Source: Posidonia oceanica (lineage: Eukaryota; Streptophyta; Magnoliopsida; Alismatales; Posidoniaceae). Taken from it: a stretch of DNA of 64,000 nucleotides. The notes under the pieces were generated by a model, which was given only the letters and a program-made list of their open reading frames with translations, did no database searches and was not told where the DNA came from. The DNA lies in NCBI GenBank assembly GCA_037176725.1, contig JAZBRS010000035.1:46448001-46512000 (forward strand), in the 5' to 3' direction. Below are positions 31,266 through 43,881 of the stretch, one piece after another; the stretch's first letter is position 1; the number at the start of each line of letters is the position of its first letter. The translations under genes and the position numbers were made by a program.

Positions 31266-33762
31266 TTTTAACAGCTGGCCATTGGAGGATCTCTGGAAGC
31301 TCACTCGGATTGTGGCATGGCGAACCAAACCTCAACCCCATTGCAAACCCACCAAAACCTAAACCTAATCCCAAATACCAAAACCTTATTCCAAACACAA
31401 AAATCAGATTCCAAACCCTAATCCCAACCTAACCAAATCCAAGTCCTAAATCCCATTTCAAACCCTACAAATCATTTCAAACCTAACCTTTAAAACCACA
31501 AAACCCTAAGCCCATTTCCAAACCCATTCATAAGCCCATTACCTAAGCCTTAAAACAAGTCAACCTCAAAGCCCAAATCCCAAGCCCAGCTGGCCTGGCC
31601 CACTGGATCTCACGCGCTGTCGCCAGTCCCAGCGGCGACTATGTCCTGTTGCCTCTTATAGTGGCGACTGGGTTTGTCGCCATCGAGACGGGCGACTCAC
31701 TATGAAATTATCCTACCGCGCGCTCGTTTGGACTCTTCCGACCACCCCCTTGCCACCCGTCCTCACAACATGCATGCCACCCCCTCGCAGAGCATGCCTG
31801 CCATCTGACCTCGCTCTCGTGCACTCCATCTCCGTCGTGAGCTCCAAGGCGTGTTCCTGCCACTGTCCTTCTTGCCATAGGTCGACAGAACAAAACCAGC
31901 GACCTCCACCTTGAACCCATCGCCGCACACACAATCCAAAGCTTCCCAAGTGAGAATTCGAGATCCTAGAGAGAATCCCAGAGCTCCCTTATGTGATTCC
32001 GAGCGATCTTGAGTGATTCCAGAGCCAGCCGTTGCCACACGAGCTTGCCTCTAGTCGTCTTCCCCACCTCTAGCTGCCAACTCCAGCGAGCTCTACAGGT
32101 GAAGCCACTCACCCTTTTGAATGCTTGAAGGCTCAGGAACGTTCCCTACCTTCCTCCCTTGCCGCCTGACCATCTGGGCGCCCTTCTTGCGCTCTCGGGC
32201 GTCCCTTCGGCCGACGAGTCAAGGCAACACTGGCGAACCACTGGCGGAGGTGGGAAAGAGGCACTGGCCTCTTCCCACTGCCCTTGCTTGCTCCCTCCAA
32301 CTCCTCCTTGTCCCCATGGCACTTCACAGCCACTTCATTGGGTCGTCGACCACTCACGTGGCCGGCACTCGATGAACTCCAGCGGCGCAAAATGGAGGAG
32401 GTGGCTGGAGCGACTTGGATCGCCATTTTCCACACGGAAAGTGTGGTTGTGATCGTGGGCATGCCGTCGTGCTTCCTTGATCAACACCTAGATTTCTTGC
32501 CTCACCTACATCACGTGCTCCGGCGAAGAAGCTCGGCCTCTGAACTACCAGTTGAGCCATTGCTCCAACCGGCGACTCACCTGCGTTTCTAGCAGTTCAC
32601 CGGCCTATCTTTGACCCCTTGCTCTGTACGGCTCAGACCACCATTTCGTTTGATTTTTGCTTGTTAGTGTTCATGGATGATTGGTCTTTAAGCTCATGCA
32701 TTTAATTGTTAGTTTACATCGCCATGGATGCAAGATTTGGCCGTGGAAGTTGGCCTCTGGACTACCAGTTGAACCATCGCTCCAACCAACGACTGAACTA
32801 TGTTCTTTAACAGTCCACCGGTCGAACTTTAGGCCGCTGTATTTTGTGATCCATGTTTTCATTTTGCAAAGTAGTTACATGGTTTTGATCTTGGTTATGC
32901 CGTCTTTGCTTCTGTGATTTTAGTTTTAAGTTTTGCATCGGTAACATAGCTCTTTTATGGCCATGAATGTCACTGTCTGTAATGGCTTCTGCCGCTTGTC
33001 AGAGCAGCAACAAGCTCTAGCACCGCCCAAAACGGTAACATGGGATGTCGCTGCATTGAGGGGCAACATGTGTGTCGCTGGTCCAACCGGCGACTTGCAC
33101 TGTTGTCGATCAGGGTAGTGACCCAGACAGGAACTCAGACAGTGGACAGAGCCATCTCTTTGCCGCCCTTTGCTTTGACTATTTAAATCATTCCAGTTTC
33201 AGTTATGTTTCTCTAGCATGTTTATCAACTATTTACGGCATTTAAACTCAGATTAGTCGCTTTAACAAGGTTTGCTAAGCTTTGCATGGTTTATAATTGA
33301 ATATTGCATACCGCCTTAGGGCGAACATAAACCGACATTTATTTGCCAACATTAGCCACACAAGAGCAGATTAGCCAAGAAAGACCGATTTCCTCGGGCG
33401 TGTCGGGAGTGCCTAACACCTTCTCCGTACGTAACAGGAGTCCTTACCCTTTCTCTGGACTGTATTGACCTTGTATCATATACATTTGGACCAGATTGGC
33501 ATATTTTTAAATTGCATGAGTTTTCTTGCATACTTTATACGATTTTCCTAGTCTTTCCATTTTAATAGATTAGGTGGTGACTCCATGTCTTTGTTTTTAT
33601 TTTCCTTTGCATTATTCGCTTGTTTTCTCAGTGTTTTTGAGTCAAGTTTTCCTCCCCAGATTCACCGCTGACCGTGTCTTCCTCCCTCTACGTCAATCAG
33701 CGCGCACGAGCTTTGGCAGTGTGCGACTGTGTCGTCAACCGAGAGATGGGAATTTGGTCACG
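31253..33762 (+). repeat. E3 3' LTR, 2510 bp
   Basis: It starts TGTAGACACCCTG and ends GGTCACG (expected GGTCACA). It contains many GGCGACT/GTCGCC words (31620-31690, 32571, 33085), a leader with CAG|GTGAAG at 32098/32099 followed by the palindrome GGAACGTTCC (32136-32145), the GGGAGTGCCTAACACC module (33405-33420) and the PBS-like word at 33575-33584. The next bases CCATC may be the target duplication. Confidence 0.8.
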
Positions 33763-35590
33763 CCATCCAAGGCCACCAGCAGCCCCTCTCGCCGGTAAAT
33801 TCTCTCTTCTCCGGCGAGAGTGCACCCATCGCGGCCACCACATCCGACCAGCCATTGCACTTCCCCTCCAGCATCAATTCTCCACCCCTAGGCCACTCCA
33901 CACTCCCAACAAGCCACCTCAGCCTCCTCCATGCCCACACACCCCAACACAGTCCGACGAACCCAAACCACCTCTGGCCACCCATTACAATTCATCCAAC
34001 CAGAGCATAGCCTCCACCTTCTTGACCTCCAAGCTTCCCTTCCAGAAACACTCGGGACCAGGCTCGAGCACCATCGGACCACCAGCAACTCCCCTCCATC
34101 GCCGCCTAAGCCGCAGTCCGGGAGAACCGCCGGTGTTGAGGAGCACAAGCAAACAGCCTCCACAAGTAAGTTTCATCCCTTCCCTAGTGCGAATCATTGC
34201 TTCTCCGCTGTTGATGCTTTGTTTCGACGTAATTCATAGAGTTTTCATCGCATTTATCATCACTGTCTTGCGTTCTTCTTCGTCTCCGGCGATTGGTCCG
34301 CTCGCATGAGGCCATCAGCCATTGAATGCGAAGCTCACCCATCCGTCTGGGACCCATATTCTGGCCTACATTGCTCTGGGAAATCAACCCTCCACCTTCC
34401 CAAGCCTCCACAATGAGCTGTAGTTGAACTCCGTGGGATCCCTGGCCCTCCAGTGGCTGGAGAACTCATCGGTTTTCGGCGAAAGGCAAGTGGAGGTGGG
34501 TGGAGCAGTCTAGATGCCCATTTGCCATAAAATCTGCATGGTTTTGTTCGTCAATGGATGCTCTTGCTTATTTGATATCTATTTATCCGATTTGAATCGA
34601 TTCGGATGCTTGATTATGCATTGGAACCTGTCGAGGTCTAGGACGCTACAACTGTTGCGTCTAATGTAAGACGCACAGACATAAGTGTCTTACGCCTCTG
34701 TTGCATTTTCTATATCTTTTTATTTTTCACAAGGGGTATTTAGATCTTTTCTGAGATCTGACATGTGGTGCATGCATTTGTTCTAAACTCATTCACATCC
34801 TGTTTTGATCTTATGCTAATATTCCTTGGAATTCATTTAAAAATCAGCTTCTGGGTGTAAGACATAGAGAATCATGCATCGTATGTAAGACGCTGAATAT
34901 CTTGCATCTTACACTCCAGACAGTCTTTTCCCTACAATGGCCTTTGAAATCATTTTTATTTGGAGTTGTAAATTGATTCTAGAATGCATGCAAGGATTTT
35001 GATCTCTTTTCAGTCGTATTCTGATTTGCATGATGTAATGGATGACTTGTTCATTTTCTTTCATGTAATCTGTATTTCTTGCATTGGACGCATGCTCTTC
35101 CTACGTCTTATGTAGGACGCAGAGATGTATACGTCTAACACTTTGAGTTAGCTGCATTTGAGGCTGTTCCTTCGATTCAAATGTCGTTTTCTGCATCTGA
35201 TTGCTTCCAGTGCATGCCCTAGCATCCATGCATGTTGCTCGATCATTGTTTCTCTGTTTCATGCCCGGCATCACCTGTTTTTCTCATGGCTTTCTACCTT
35301 CGTCTTGATTCCCTTTGCATGCCACATCCTTGCATTGCATGGTTTCTCTGATGTTTTGCTTCTCGCCTACAATGCACTAGGGTGATGATGTTTACTATCT
35401 AGAGTTCTTTGGAACCGAGGCATGCCCGGTTCAGTACACTGGCAGTGCTGTTGAGCACATAGATCGCCCGTTTTGTTTTCCATCATGCATCATGGCATCA
35501 TAAGCATATTAAAGCATTCATAGCATGGCATGGCATTCCATCGCCTATGGGCGTATAGTTATTAGCAATCACTGCCTACATCCACACATG
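33763..35590 (+). repeat. E4 LTR, left segment
   Basis: Interior of a plus-strand LTR, interrupted on the left by E3 and on the right by E5. GTAAGT after ACAA at 34165/34166 is in the same place as the donor-like sites of other LTRs. Hairpin words such as GCGTCT...AGACGC occur at 34650-34680. The GAACC...GGTTC module lies near 35405-35450. The LTR resumes at 49138. Confidence 0.75.
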
Positions 35591-38533
35591 TGTAGTAACC
35601 CTGAAAATCAGCGCGACCATGCACAATGCCAAAGCTCACATGCACTGACCGATAGTAGGTCACTATTAACAGGTGGATCCGAGGAAGGGATACTCTACTC
35701 GAAAACACCAAAAAGCTGAGATGAACGCCAAAGAGAAATAAAGAAAAGACAAGGAGTCGCAACCTAATTTATTAAAACGAGAAAACTAGGAAAACCGTAT
35801 AAAGAACGTGTAGGGAAAACCTATGCATTTTAGAAGCATGTGAAAATTAATGCAAATGTGTGACACAAAGTCAATGCAGTCCAGAGAAAAGGTAAGGACT
35901 CTTGTTATGTGCAGGGAAGGTGTTAGGCACCCCCGACATGCCCGAGGAATCAGTCTTTCTTAACTGATCCGCTATTGTGTGGCAAATGTTGGAAAATGAA
36001 TGCCGGTTTATATTCGCCCTGAGGCGGTATGCAAGATGCAATTAATAAACCATACAAAGCTTAACAAACCTTGTTTAAAAGCAATTAAGTAAAGTTAAAG
36101 CATTGCAAACAGGCGATAGATAAGCAAGAGAAGCAAAACTAAAGCCAAAGGAGTCAGATAAAAACAAAGGGGCAACAGTGGGAACGGCTATGCCCACTGC
36201 GTGGATTGCTGCTGGAGTAGCCGGCCATAGGGGCGGCAGTGCTTGTCGCTGGTGGAACTGGCGACACAGCGCACTTCTCCTGCTACCATCACAGCGACAA
36301 TCATCGCGAAGGAAGGCTATGGAAATCATGCAAAACTTGAAATCGGCGACAAAATAATAAAGATGCATGCTTTGAGATAAAACTGGTATTAAAACAAGTT
36401 GATCAACAAAGCGAGGAGACGACAAGAGCAACGCAGCCCACTGCCTAAACTACAACCAAGTCGCCGCTAAGAGCAGCAACTTAGCTGGTCGTCGCTGTAA
36501 GGGGTGCCAGAATCAGTCGCCAAGCTCCCAGGTGACTCGGTCATGCACAGTATTACCAAGCAAGAGCCTTTGCTGCTGAAAACAAACCATGTAGACTATG
36601 CGAAATAAGAAACTAAGCATGCAAGATTATAGATGGCATATCTACGATCAAAACCATGCAATCACTTTGTAAAATGGCAATATGGGTCACGAGATACGGT
36701 GGCCTAAAGTCCGGCCGATGGACTGTTGAGAAACACAGTCGAGTCACCGGTGTGAGCGGTGGCTCAACTGGCAGTCTTGGACCAAACCTCATGGCCGAAT
36801 CCCACACCCAAAACCATGCAAGATTGAAAACTAATGATGCAAACATGTAGAAAAATCAACCACGATGACAAGGAAACAAAAAATCATGCGAAATGGTGGC
36901 TTGGGTAACGAGATACACCGGCACAAAGTGCAGCCGGTAGGCTACTAAAGTTGCAGGTTAGTCGCCGCTTGGAGCGGCGTCACCTCTGCAACCAAGCAGT
37001 CCAAACAGTGGACTTTGGAGCCAAATCCCGCTCCACACACGATGCAAAGCAAGCATCTAAGTATGCAAAATTAAAGAGCAAACATCCACAAACACAGGGG
37101 AACAAACATCAAGCAAAATGACGGCCTGGATCGCCCGGAGCGTCGGCCCAAAGATCGGCCGACGACAGTTTGAAGTTGCAAGTTAGTCACCACTTGGAGC
37201 GGCGCCAAACCTAGCAGTCCGATAGACGAACTTCAACGGTGAATTGCTCACTCCAGGTGAAGCGGAAAAGGCTGGGGAGGATCGGAGAGCATCGACGACG
37301 TTCCCATGAACCCAGCCACACCTTCGGTGTGGAAAATGGTGGCTTGTGGCACTCCACCCACCTCTGCCTCTTTGCGCCGCCGTGGCTTGCCGAAGGCTGG
37401 CCGTGTGAGCGGCCAACGACCTGACAAACCGGCTAGGAAGCTTCGAGGGACCAAGGGCGATGTGAGGAAGTGCTTGTGGGCTGAGAAAAGTGACAGGCGT
37501 CTCTTTCCTGCCTCTGCCGTCCAATGGCCGGCATTGCCGTGCCTCCTCGGCCGTTGGCATGGCCGAGAGCGCAAGAAGGTAAGCGGCCAATACGGCCGTG
37601 AAGGGGGGAGGTTCGGGAACATTCCCGGACCCTCAAACATGCAATGGGGGTGAGGAATCAACCTCAGAAGCTCACCGGAGTTGACGGACAGAAATTGGAG
37701 TGGGGAGGCCAGCGATGGGTTCGGTGGCAACAGCGGGCTTGGGAAGGCTTGGGATCACTCGGGGATGCACGGGATCACACAAGGAAGGTGGACGAATGTT
37801 CTGGGAGGCTTGAATTTGCTCTGGAGCTCACGAATTGCGTATGCGGTGTCTATGAGAGTGAGGACGGTGGTGGGTTTTGGCGGTGGCAATTGGGTTTTGG
37901 TCAACGGTTGGCTCTGGGCATGAGGAAGAAGGGCACAGTGAGGGGCGTGAGAGCGGGTTCTGTGCCGGTGTTTGCAGAGAAGTAAGTGGGGAAGAGAAAG
38001 GAAAAGTGCGGGCCGAGCGAGGACGACGAAGTCGTCGACGGTAGGTGGCCGGCGAAGGTGGTGGAAGGAGAGCTGTGAGTGGCAAGTGGCCGGCGAGGTG
38101 AGTAAGTGTGGAGGGCGAAGTAAGTGGGTCTTGGCAGCTAGCAGGTGGCCGGAAGTGGGCGATTAAGTGCAGAGGGGACGGGAGGTGGGAGACGGAGGTT
38201 GGCGACGACCGACAGCGGCCACGCGGGAAGGGCTTGGGCAGTGGCCTAAGTTACAGTCGAGTCGCCGCTTCACGTGGTGCCAAACTCAGTCGCCACTAAT
38301 CTTGGCAATAGAGTCTAGTCGCCTATGCATGCGGCGCCTCAACGTGCAACTCATTAAACTAGGCTGGGCTTAGGTCAGGTTTGGGTTAGGAATTTGATTA
38401 GGCTTGGGAAGTGGAATTGGATGGTTTTGGGTTGGGTTTTGGATTGGTTTTTGCAATGGGTTTCGCTGTGCCACAATGAACAAATCTCTGAAAATTCCCC
38501 AACTGAAAAGTCTATCAAAATGGGGTGTCTACA
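35591..38533 (-). repeat. E5 3' LTR, 2943 bp
   Basis: On the minus strand it starts TGTAGACACCCC at 38533 and ends GGGTTACTACA at 35591. It carries the GGGGGTGCCTAACACC module (35920-35940), a PBS-like word (about 35753-35762), GCCGCT...AGCGGC hairpins near 36960, a donor-like CCG|GTGAGC (37670-37675) and the palindrome CGGGAACATTCCCG (37614-37627). Confidence 0.88.
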
Positions 38534-38599
38534 TGTGCCCCTCTCTGAGCAAGGTCATGCGTAGCGAGACCGTTGCTTAGGGTTGACAAGACACACCAT
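38520..38599 (-). promoter_or_regulatory. E5 polypurine tract enclosed by two nested stems
   Basis: Plus-strand arms ATGGGGTGTC (38520-38529) and GACACACCAT (38590-38599) pair at 9 of 10 positions; inner arms CTGAGCAA (38545-38552) and TTGCTTAG (38573-38580) pair with one G-T. The sense-strand purine tract is GAGAGGGGCACA next to the LTR start. Confidence 0.7.
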
Positions 38600-38799
38600 C
38601 CGACACCGGCAGGAGCACAAATGCTATTGGCGTGAGTCACTTATTCGGCGGATGCACCGAAAGTCATGACTCGTTGCCACAATGCAAAATGCAAATGCAG
38701 ATGCGAATGCTAATGCTGAAGCAATGTGTGCAAATGCAGAGTGATGCTAATGCAAGGTGGCAAGTTGGCGACTAGTCCAAACCTGTGCAAAAGGCGACG

Positions 38800-40020
38800 C
38801 CGGACAAGATTGACGTGCTTGTCGCCCGGGCAGTTAGGGCTGCCAGCCCGAAAGGGAAAAGATACAGCTTGTCCTCGCCCGAAGAAGCAAGCGAACGGCC
38901 AGAGCTACGCAGAAGGGGCAGAATTCCAAGAACGCGCGAGGGAAGAGGGGGCATCTCTTCCTGTCGAGCCGGAAGGCAAGCAAGAAAGCAAGAGAAAGGA
39001 GAGCAAGCGGGACTCCGTTTGCCCTGAGCGAAGCCACGCAAAAGCTTATCCTCGACCGAGCAAAGGCTTGTCCTCACACAAGGAAGCAAGCGAGGGACTC
39101 CTTGTAGACGGAGTCGAGGGGAGGCTTGTCCTCACACGAGGAAACAAGCGAGCTTGACCTCGCACAAGGAAACAAGTAGGGGGCTTTGTGCACCAAACGG
39201 AGTCACCAAAGGGGTCCTATCCTCGACTGAGGAACAAGCAGGCCTGACCTCGCACGAGGAAACAGGCAGGGGACTCCGTTCGCACCAAAGGAGCCACCCA
39301 AGGGGGCTTGTCCTCGATCGAGGAAACAAGCAGGCCTGACCTCGCACGAGGAAACAAGCAGGGGACTCTATTCGCACCAACGGAGCCACCAAAGGGGGGC
39401 TTCTCCCCGATCGGGGAAGAAAGTGGGCCTGACCTCGCATGAGGAAGCAAGAGGGGGACTCCGTTCGCATTAAACGGAGTCGCCAAAGGCTTGTCCTCGA
39501 TCGAGAAAACAAGCAGGCTTGACCTCGCATGAGGAAATAAGCGGGGGACTCCGTTCGCACTAAATGGAGTCACCGAAGGCTTGTCCTCGCACAAGGAAAC
39601 AAGCGAGGCTGATCCTCGCATGAGGAAACAGGCAGAGGGCTCCGTTCGCACGAAGCCGGGGCGCACAAAGGCTTGTCCTCGGTCGAGGAACGAGCAGGCT
39701 GATCCTCGCACGAGGAAACAGGCAGAGGACTCCGTCCGCACGGAGTCGTGCAAGGGCTTGTCCTCGTATGAGGAAGAAAGCGGGCTTGACCTCGCACGAG
39801 GAAACAAGGAAGGGACTTTGTCCGCACAGAGTCGAGAAAAGACTTGTCCTCGACTGAGGAAACAAGCACGTGAGACCCTAGTAGGTCACGCAGAGCAGAA
39901 GAGGTCAGCAGGTAAGCACACGGACTTAACGACCGAAAGGAAAGGGGGAGTGATACCACAGGGCAGCAAAAAAAGATGCCCCTGGTCGAAGCGCCCCTGG
40001 CACTGAAAAGCAGAGGATGC
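38800..40020 (-). repeat. E5 3' noncoding hairpin array
   Basis: About 90-bp repeat units each holding up to three inverted repeats: TCCTCGATCGAGGA (39311-39324), GACCTCGCACGAGG, and GACTCCGTT/AACGGAGTC (39457-39481). Variants keep pairing: TCCCCGATCGGGGA (39404-39417), GACTCCGT/ACGGAGTC (39728-39747), GACTTTGT/ACAGAGTC near 39815. A hairpin with the ATGCCCC loop (sense strand) is at 38941-38961. This region matches the noncoding arrays of E1, E2 and E3 in place, not in sequence. Confidence 0.85.
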
Positions 40021-40407
40021 AAACAAAACTGACGTGTTTGCCAAACGAGTAGGTAGGGGTACCAGTCCGGAGGAAGATCCGGGTGAGAGTGCTCGACGGC
40101 CTGCTTGCTTTGATGGCATGGGTCTGCAGAGATTCTGGCATGTAGATTGATTGCGGGAGGGGCTTTCCTGCTGCTTCCTTGTGCTGAGAGTCCTGGTTGT
40201 TGCTCCTAACTCTCTGAAGTGCCTGATGTGTCTCCTGCAGCATCCTGGCAGGAACAAATGCATAAGGTTGGGCATGCAACACAATCAGATGGCGTGAAAC
40301 GTCTTTGTATTGATTAAACTCTAGTTACACGCCTATGGTAGGCCACAAAAGATACAGCATGATTCAAAACTGAACAAGCAAGCAATGGCACAGATGCCCT
40401 AACTGGT
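40021..40407. other. E5 noncoding stretch before the accessory pseudogene
   Basis: Nothing recognised; it lies between the hairpin array and the 3' ORF and has patchy similarity to 890-1250 of E1. Confidence 0.5.
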
Positions 40408-41587
40408 TCAGGCCTTCTTTGACCTCCTAGAGTCAGGGAATAGAGGGGCACTAGGTGGGATCTCGTTGACGAGCCAGAGTCCCTGCACCTCAGTCACATA
40501 CTCAAGAGTGCATCCTGAGCCTTTTGCAGCCGCGATGTCCGTCGGCTGCATTCCATGCTGCATCAAGTCAGCTAGTTCTGTTGTAGCAGCTGTTGAATTG
40601 AGTGGATAGGGCCGTAGGAGCCTGGGCGCTGTGCCATCAACAAAGGCGCCCTGCTGGAAGCCGAATTGCCACATGACTCGGATAGGGTGGTACTCCACAC
40701 CCCTGGTGAATCCTAGCAGCACCACTAGTCACATGTCGTGGGTGCCAAAGAAGACAGTGAATGGTTCAACTGCAGATGAGATGATACGCCAGGTTACTGC
40801 ATCATCGGTTAGCTTTGACAGTTTCTCATATTCTTCCTGGACACTCTAGATAGTCCTGGCATTGCTGCTATTGCAGTATGTTTCAAAAGCATGCCTCTGG
40901 TTATCCATTTCTAGGTGTCCGGCCAGCCAAATCTATATGAGTGCCCCACAACTGTAGAAGTGGTGGTAGCGGTGTGAGACGCGGTCCAATCTACGGTAAG
41001 TCTCTGCTAGGATGACTGGTGCTAGGTCGATCTGCTGGGTCACCACAGTGAGCGTGATCTCAGCGACCTCAATTGCGACTGTCATTCGGCCGTGGCTGAA
41101 GATTGGCTTGCCTAGGAAGCGAGTAACAAATCCCCGAAGCCACAGCTCATCTCCTAGCTCGGCATGCTTCTTGGTAGCTTCATCAAAGTATTCTTGGCGG
41201 AGCATGGGTGCAGGCCCGTTGGTGCAGACCAATCTTTGCTGGTAGTCCACTGTGGAGAGTCCAGTCAGCTGGCCCAGAACTGCGGCATAGCCGTCACGCC
41301 TCATGAACACAACTGGTCCCATGATATTGGAGAAGCCGCAGATCAAGCGCACTTCCTCCAGCATGGGCATTAGCTCCGTTCTCCTGAAGCGGAAGACATG
41401 GTGCGCTAGTTTCCAGAATCATGCAGCAGCGCATAGGAGATGTCGGCTCACCTCCACATCAGCAGCCCTCAGAAGCTTGGATGGTATGCCCCATGTGCGC
41501 AACCTCTCGCGGTCACCCTCGGTGAGCTCACCGATCCACTTCCGTGTCGGAGCAATGCATTGGGGTTACCAAGGTGGGGAAATCCAT
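40408..41587 (-). pseudogene. Decayed DUF7745-like accessory ORF of E5
   Basis: Collinear with the 1252-2370 ORF of E1: MDFPTLVTP at the start, LEEVRLICGFSNIMGPVVFMRRDGY, LGDELWLRGFVTRFLG and VILAETYRRLDR are recognisable, then the C-terminal part in 40408-40725. It is broken by stops and at least one frameshift near 41540. It extends past the E1 stop to PLFPDSRRSKKA, which shows the longer ancestral C-terminus. Its retention in two diverged elements at the same site supports a real role in this lineage. Confidence 0.75.
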
Positions 41588-42394
41588 GGCACAGAGAGAA
41601 AATGCAGGCAGCTGGTGCAGAATCTTTAGGTACCTGCGACCAAGGTTGTGGTTTATCAGATTATATAGGCATGTAACCACTGGCTGTCAGGGAAGCAAAT
41701 TTCAATGCTAGTAAAGCAGTTCGATATGTTCAACAGCTAGCATTCAGAACACAAAGACTAAGCAAATTCAAGCAAAAAGGGGGGGTCCGCCTACACAAAA
41801 AAGGGCTGGTAGGAGCTCTGGACCAGCGTAGCTCGAAGAAGGTCGATGTGTGCTCAATAGAAGTACTATCTCAGTGCCGAGCCAAGTCTTGCAGAGCGGG
41901 AAAATAGAAGAAGAGGAATGATTGGTGCTGTGGATGTATGCATGATTCATGATTGATATGTGTAGCCCTCAGCATATGGAGTGCTTAGCACGTGTTGCAG
42001 AGGAAGAGAGTGGTCCCTGACTCACTAGACTCTACTCAAACTCCTAACTTGTTGGTGGCACTCCAGAAAGTGTGATGGCGGTGCTTGGGTGGTGGTGTAG
42101 TGAGGACAGGTTCCATGCCAAACTCTCAAGGACCTACACCTTCTCTTTTCATTTCATTTCTTTATTTACTCCCTCATAGATGTGCAGGTTTCCCCTATCC
42201 CTGGCTTGGAGGTAATGGGCACCTGGTTTGAAGCTGGGGAGTTGCTTGCTAGACAGGGGTGGCTAGACCTTGTGGGATTTGTAGATTTTCCAGGTGCAAA
42301 CTTCGACTCCTCTCCAAGGTAAGCAGGAGGGAGGGGGTTACGCCGCACACCTCTATCTCTAGAGGGTGAAAGGATTTGCAAAGTGAGGGTCGAA
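41588..42394. other. E5 spacer between integrase and accessory ORF
   Basis: No gene. It contains the ten bases conserved with E1 before the ORF (41628-41637) and a T/C-rich stretch at 42130-42175, much shorter than the equivalent tract of E1. Confidence 0.55.
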
Positions 42395-43881
42395 CTACTG
42401 ATAGTACTTCTTGAGGTAGCACGAGTTGACCAGCTCTGACTGCCCAACTTGGTCCATGTCCTCAAGAACTGCTGCACCGCTAAAGAATGTCTGCTTGACC
42501 ACAAAGGGGCCGTGCCTGTTGGGCCGGAACTTGCCTCGACCGACATGTAGATGAATGGCTCACAGAATGAGATCCCCTAGCTGGAAGCTTCTGGGCTGAA
42601 CTTTCTTCAGATATGCTCTCGCCATCCGCTTCTGGTAACGGCGAGCATTGTGATAGCTTGCAGTCTGCGCTCGTCAATCAGGTTTAGCTGGACGCAGCAG
42701 TCTTCGACCCATTCTGCCTCTTCCAGCTCAGCTTCTTGTAGGATCCGCAATGAGAGGATCTCTACTTCGATGGGCAGTACCGCCTCCATACCATATGCCA
42801 GTGAGTACGGGGTGACTCCTGTCGAGGTCCGGACTGATGTCCTGTACGCCCAGAGTGCGTACAGAAGCTTATCATGCCAGTCCTTGTGGGTTTCTGTCAT
42901 CTTCTTTATGATCTTCACAATGTTTTTGTTGGCAGATTCCACTGCTCCGTTCATCTACGGCCGACAGGGTGAGGACCGGTGATGCTTGATCTGGAGGTTC
43001 TGCAGGTACTCCTCGATCCTCTTGGCAATGAAGTTCGAGCCGTTATCAGAGATGATGGTATGCGGGACCCCGTACCGGGCGACAATGTTGTTTCTGATAA
43101 ATTTCTCTATCGCTGCGGCTGTGACAGTCTTGTAGGAGGTAGCTTCCACCCACTTAGTGAAGTAGTCAATTGCCACTAGAATGAAGCGATGACCATTCTA
43201 AGCAACAGGATGTATAGCGCCGATGACATCAATCCCCCAAGTGGAGAAGGGCCATGGCGACGATATGTTGTGCAGCTGCTGTGGGGGAGCATGAATGATG
43301 TTACCATGGACCTGGCAGTTATGGCACTTACGCACAAACTAGCAGCAGTTTGCCTCCATGGTTGACCAGAAGTAGCCTTGGAGCATGATCTTCTTGGCCA
43401 GCAGCACACTGTTCATATGAGGGCCGCAAGTCCCTGCATCCACTTGGAGCATCAGCGTGTCAGCCTCTATCTTGCTCAGGCAATGCAGAAGCATTTGGTT
43501 GTATGATCTTCTGTATAGTTGCCCCGCTCCCAACATACACTCTGACGCCAGATGTGCCAAAGTTCTTCTATCTGCTGCTGAGGTGCCAGGTGGGATGCTG
43601 CCAGACTCGAGGAAGACCTTAATGTCATGGTACCAAGGCTGCTCTTCTGTTGGATCTGCCTCCTCTATACTCATGCAGTGCACAGGCTGCTCCATGCGGG
43701 TAACTGATTCATCCACTGCACGGTCTTCAGGTATACTGAGCCAGGACGCTAGGGTTGCCAGTGCATCTGCATATGCTTTCCTTGCTCTGTTCATAAATGA
43801 GAAGCAGATGTTTTCAAATTCTTCTATCAGCTTCAGCAGATGTTCGTGATTTGGCACAAGTTTTGGATCCTTTGTTTTCTA
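42395..43881 (-). pseudogene. E5 integrase pseudogene
   Basis: Same position and order as E1 3839-5338. The zinc motif, the segment AIDYFTKWVEATSYKTVTAA, SDNGSNF and NGAVESANKN are recognisable. In-frame stops lie at 42955, 43198, 43339 and 43879 (the last replaces the Trp of the NGDW motif), and frameshifts occur near 42650. Not translatable. Confidence 0.85.

Larger units (their letters stand above)
28346..33762 (+). mobile_element. E3: non-coding deletion derivative, LTR end - hairpin array - LTR
   Basis: The 3' end of a 5' LTR (to 29060, ending GGTCACA) is joined directly to 3' noncoding hairpin repeats and then a polypurine tract and 3' LTR (31253-33762). Primer-binding site, gag and pol are missing, so this copy could only move with help. 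28565-29060 matches 33240-33762; 28346-28564 has no match in the 3' LTR and may belong to another LTR layer. E2 is inserted on its left side. Confidence 0.75.

Noticed and set aside
33674..34309. Open frames of 100 to 210 codons in the GC-rich LTR leaders (also 17204-18097, 26039-26461, 55427-55915)
   Set aside because: Low-complexity translations without family likeness; leaders of related LTRs do not keep the frames.
37644..37985. Identical plus-strand open frame in both E5 LTRs (also 48092-48553)
   Set aside because: The identity is of the DNA stretch 37628-37876 as a whole; the frame is antisense to the LTR and not kept in the E3-family LTRs.
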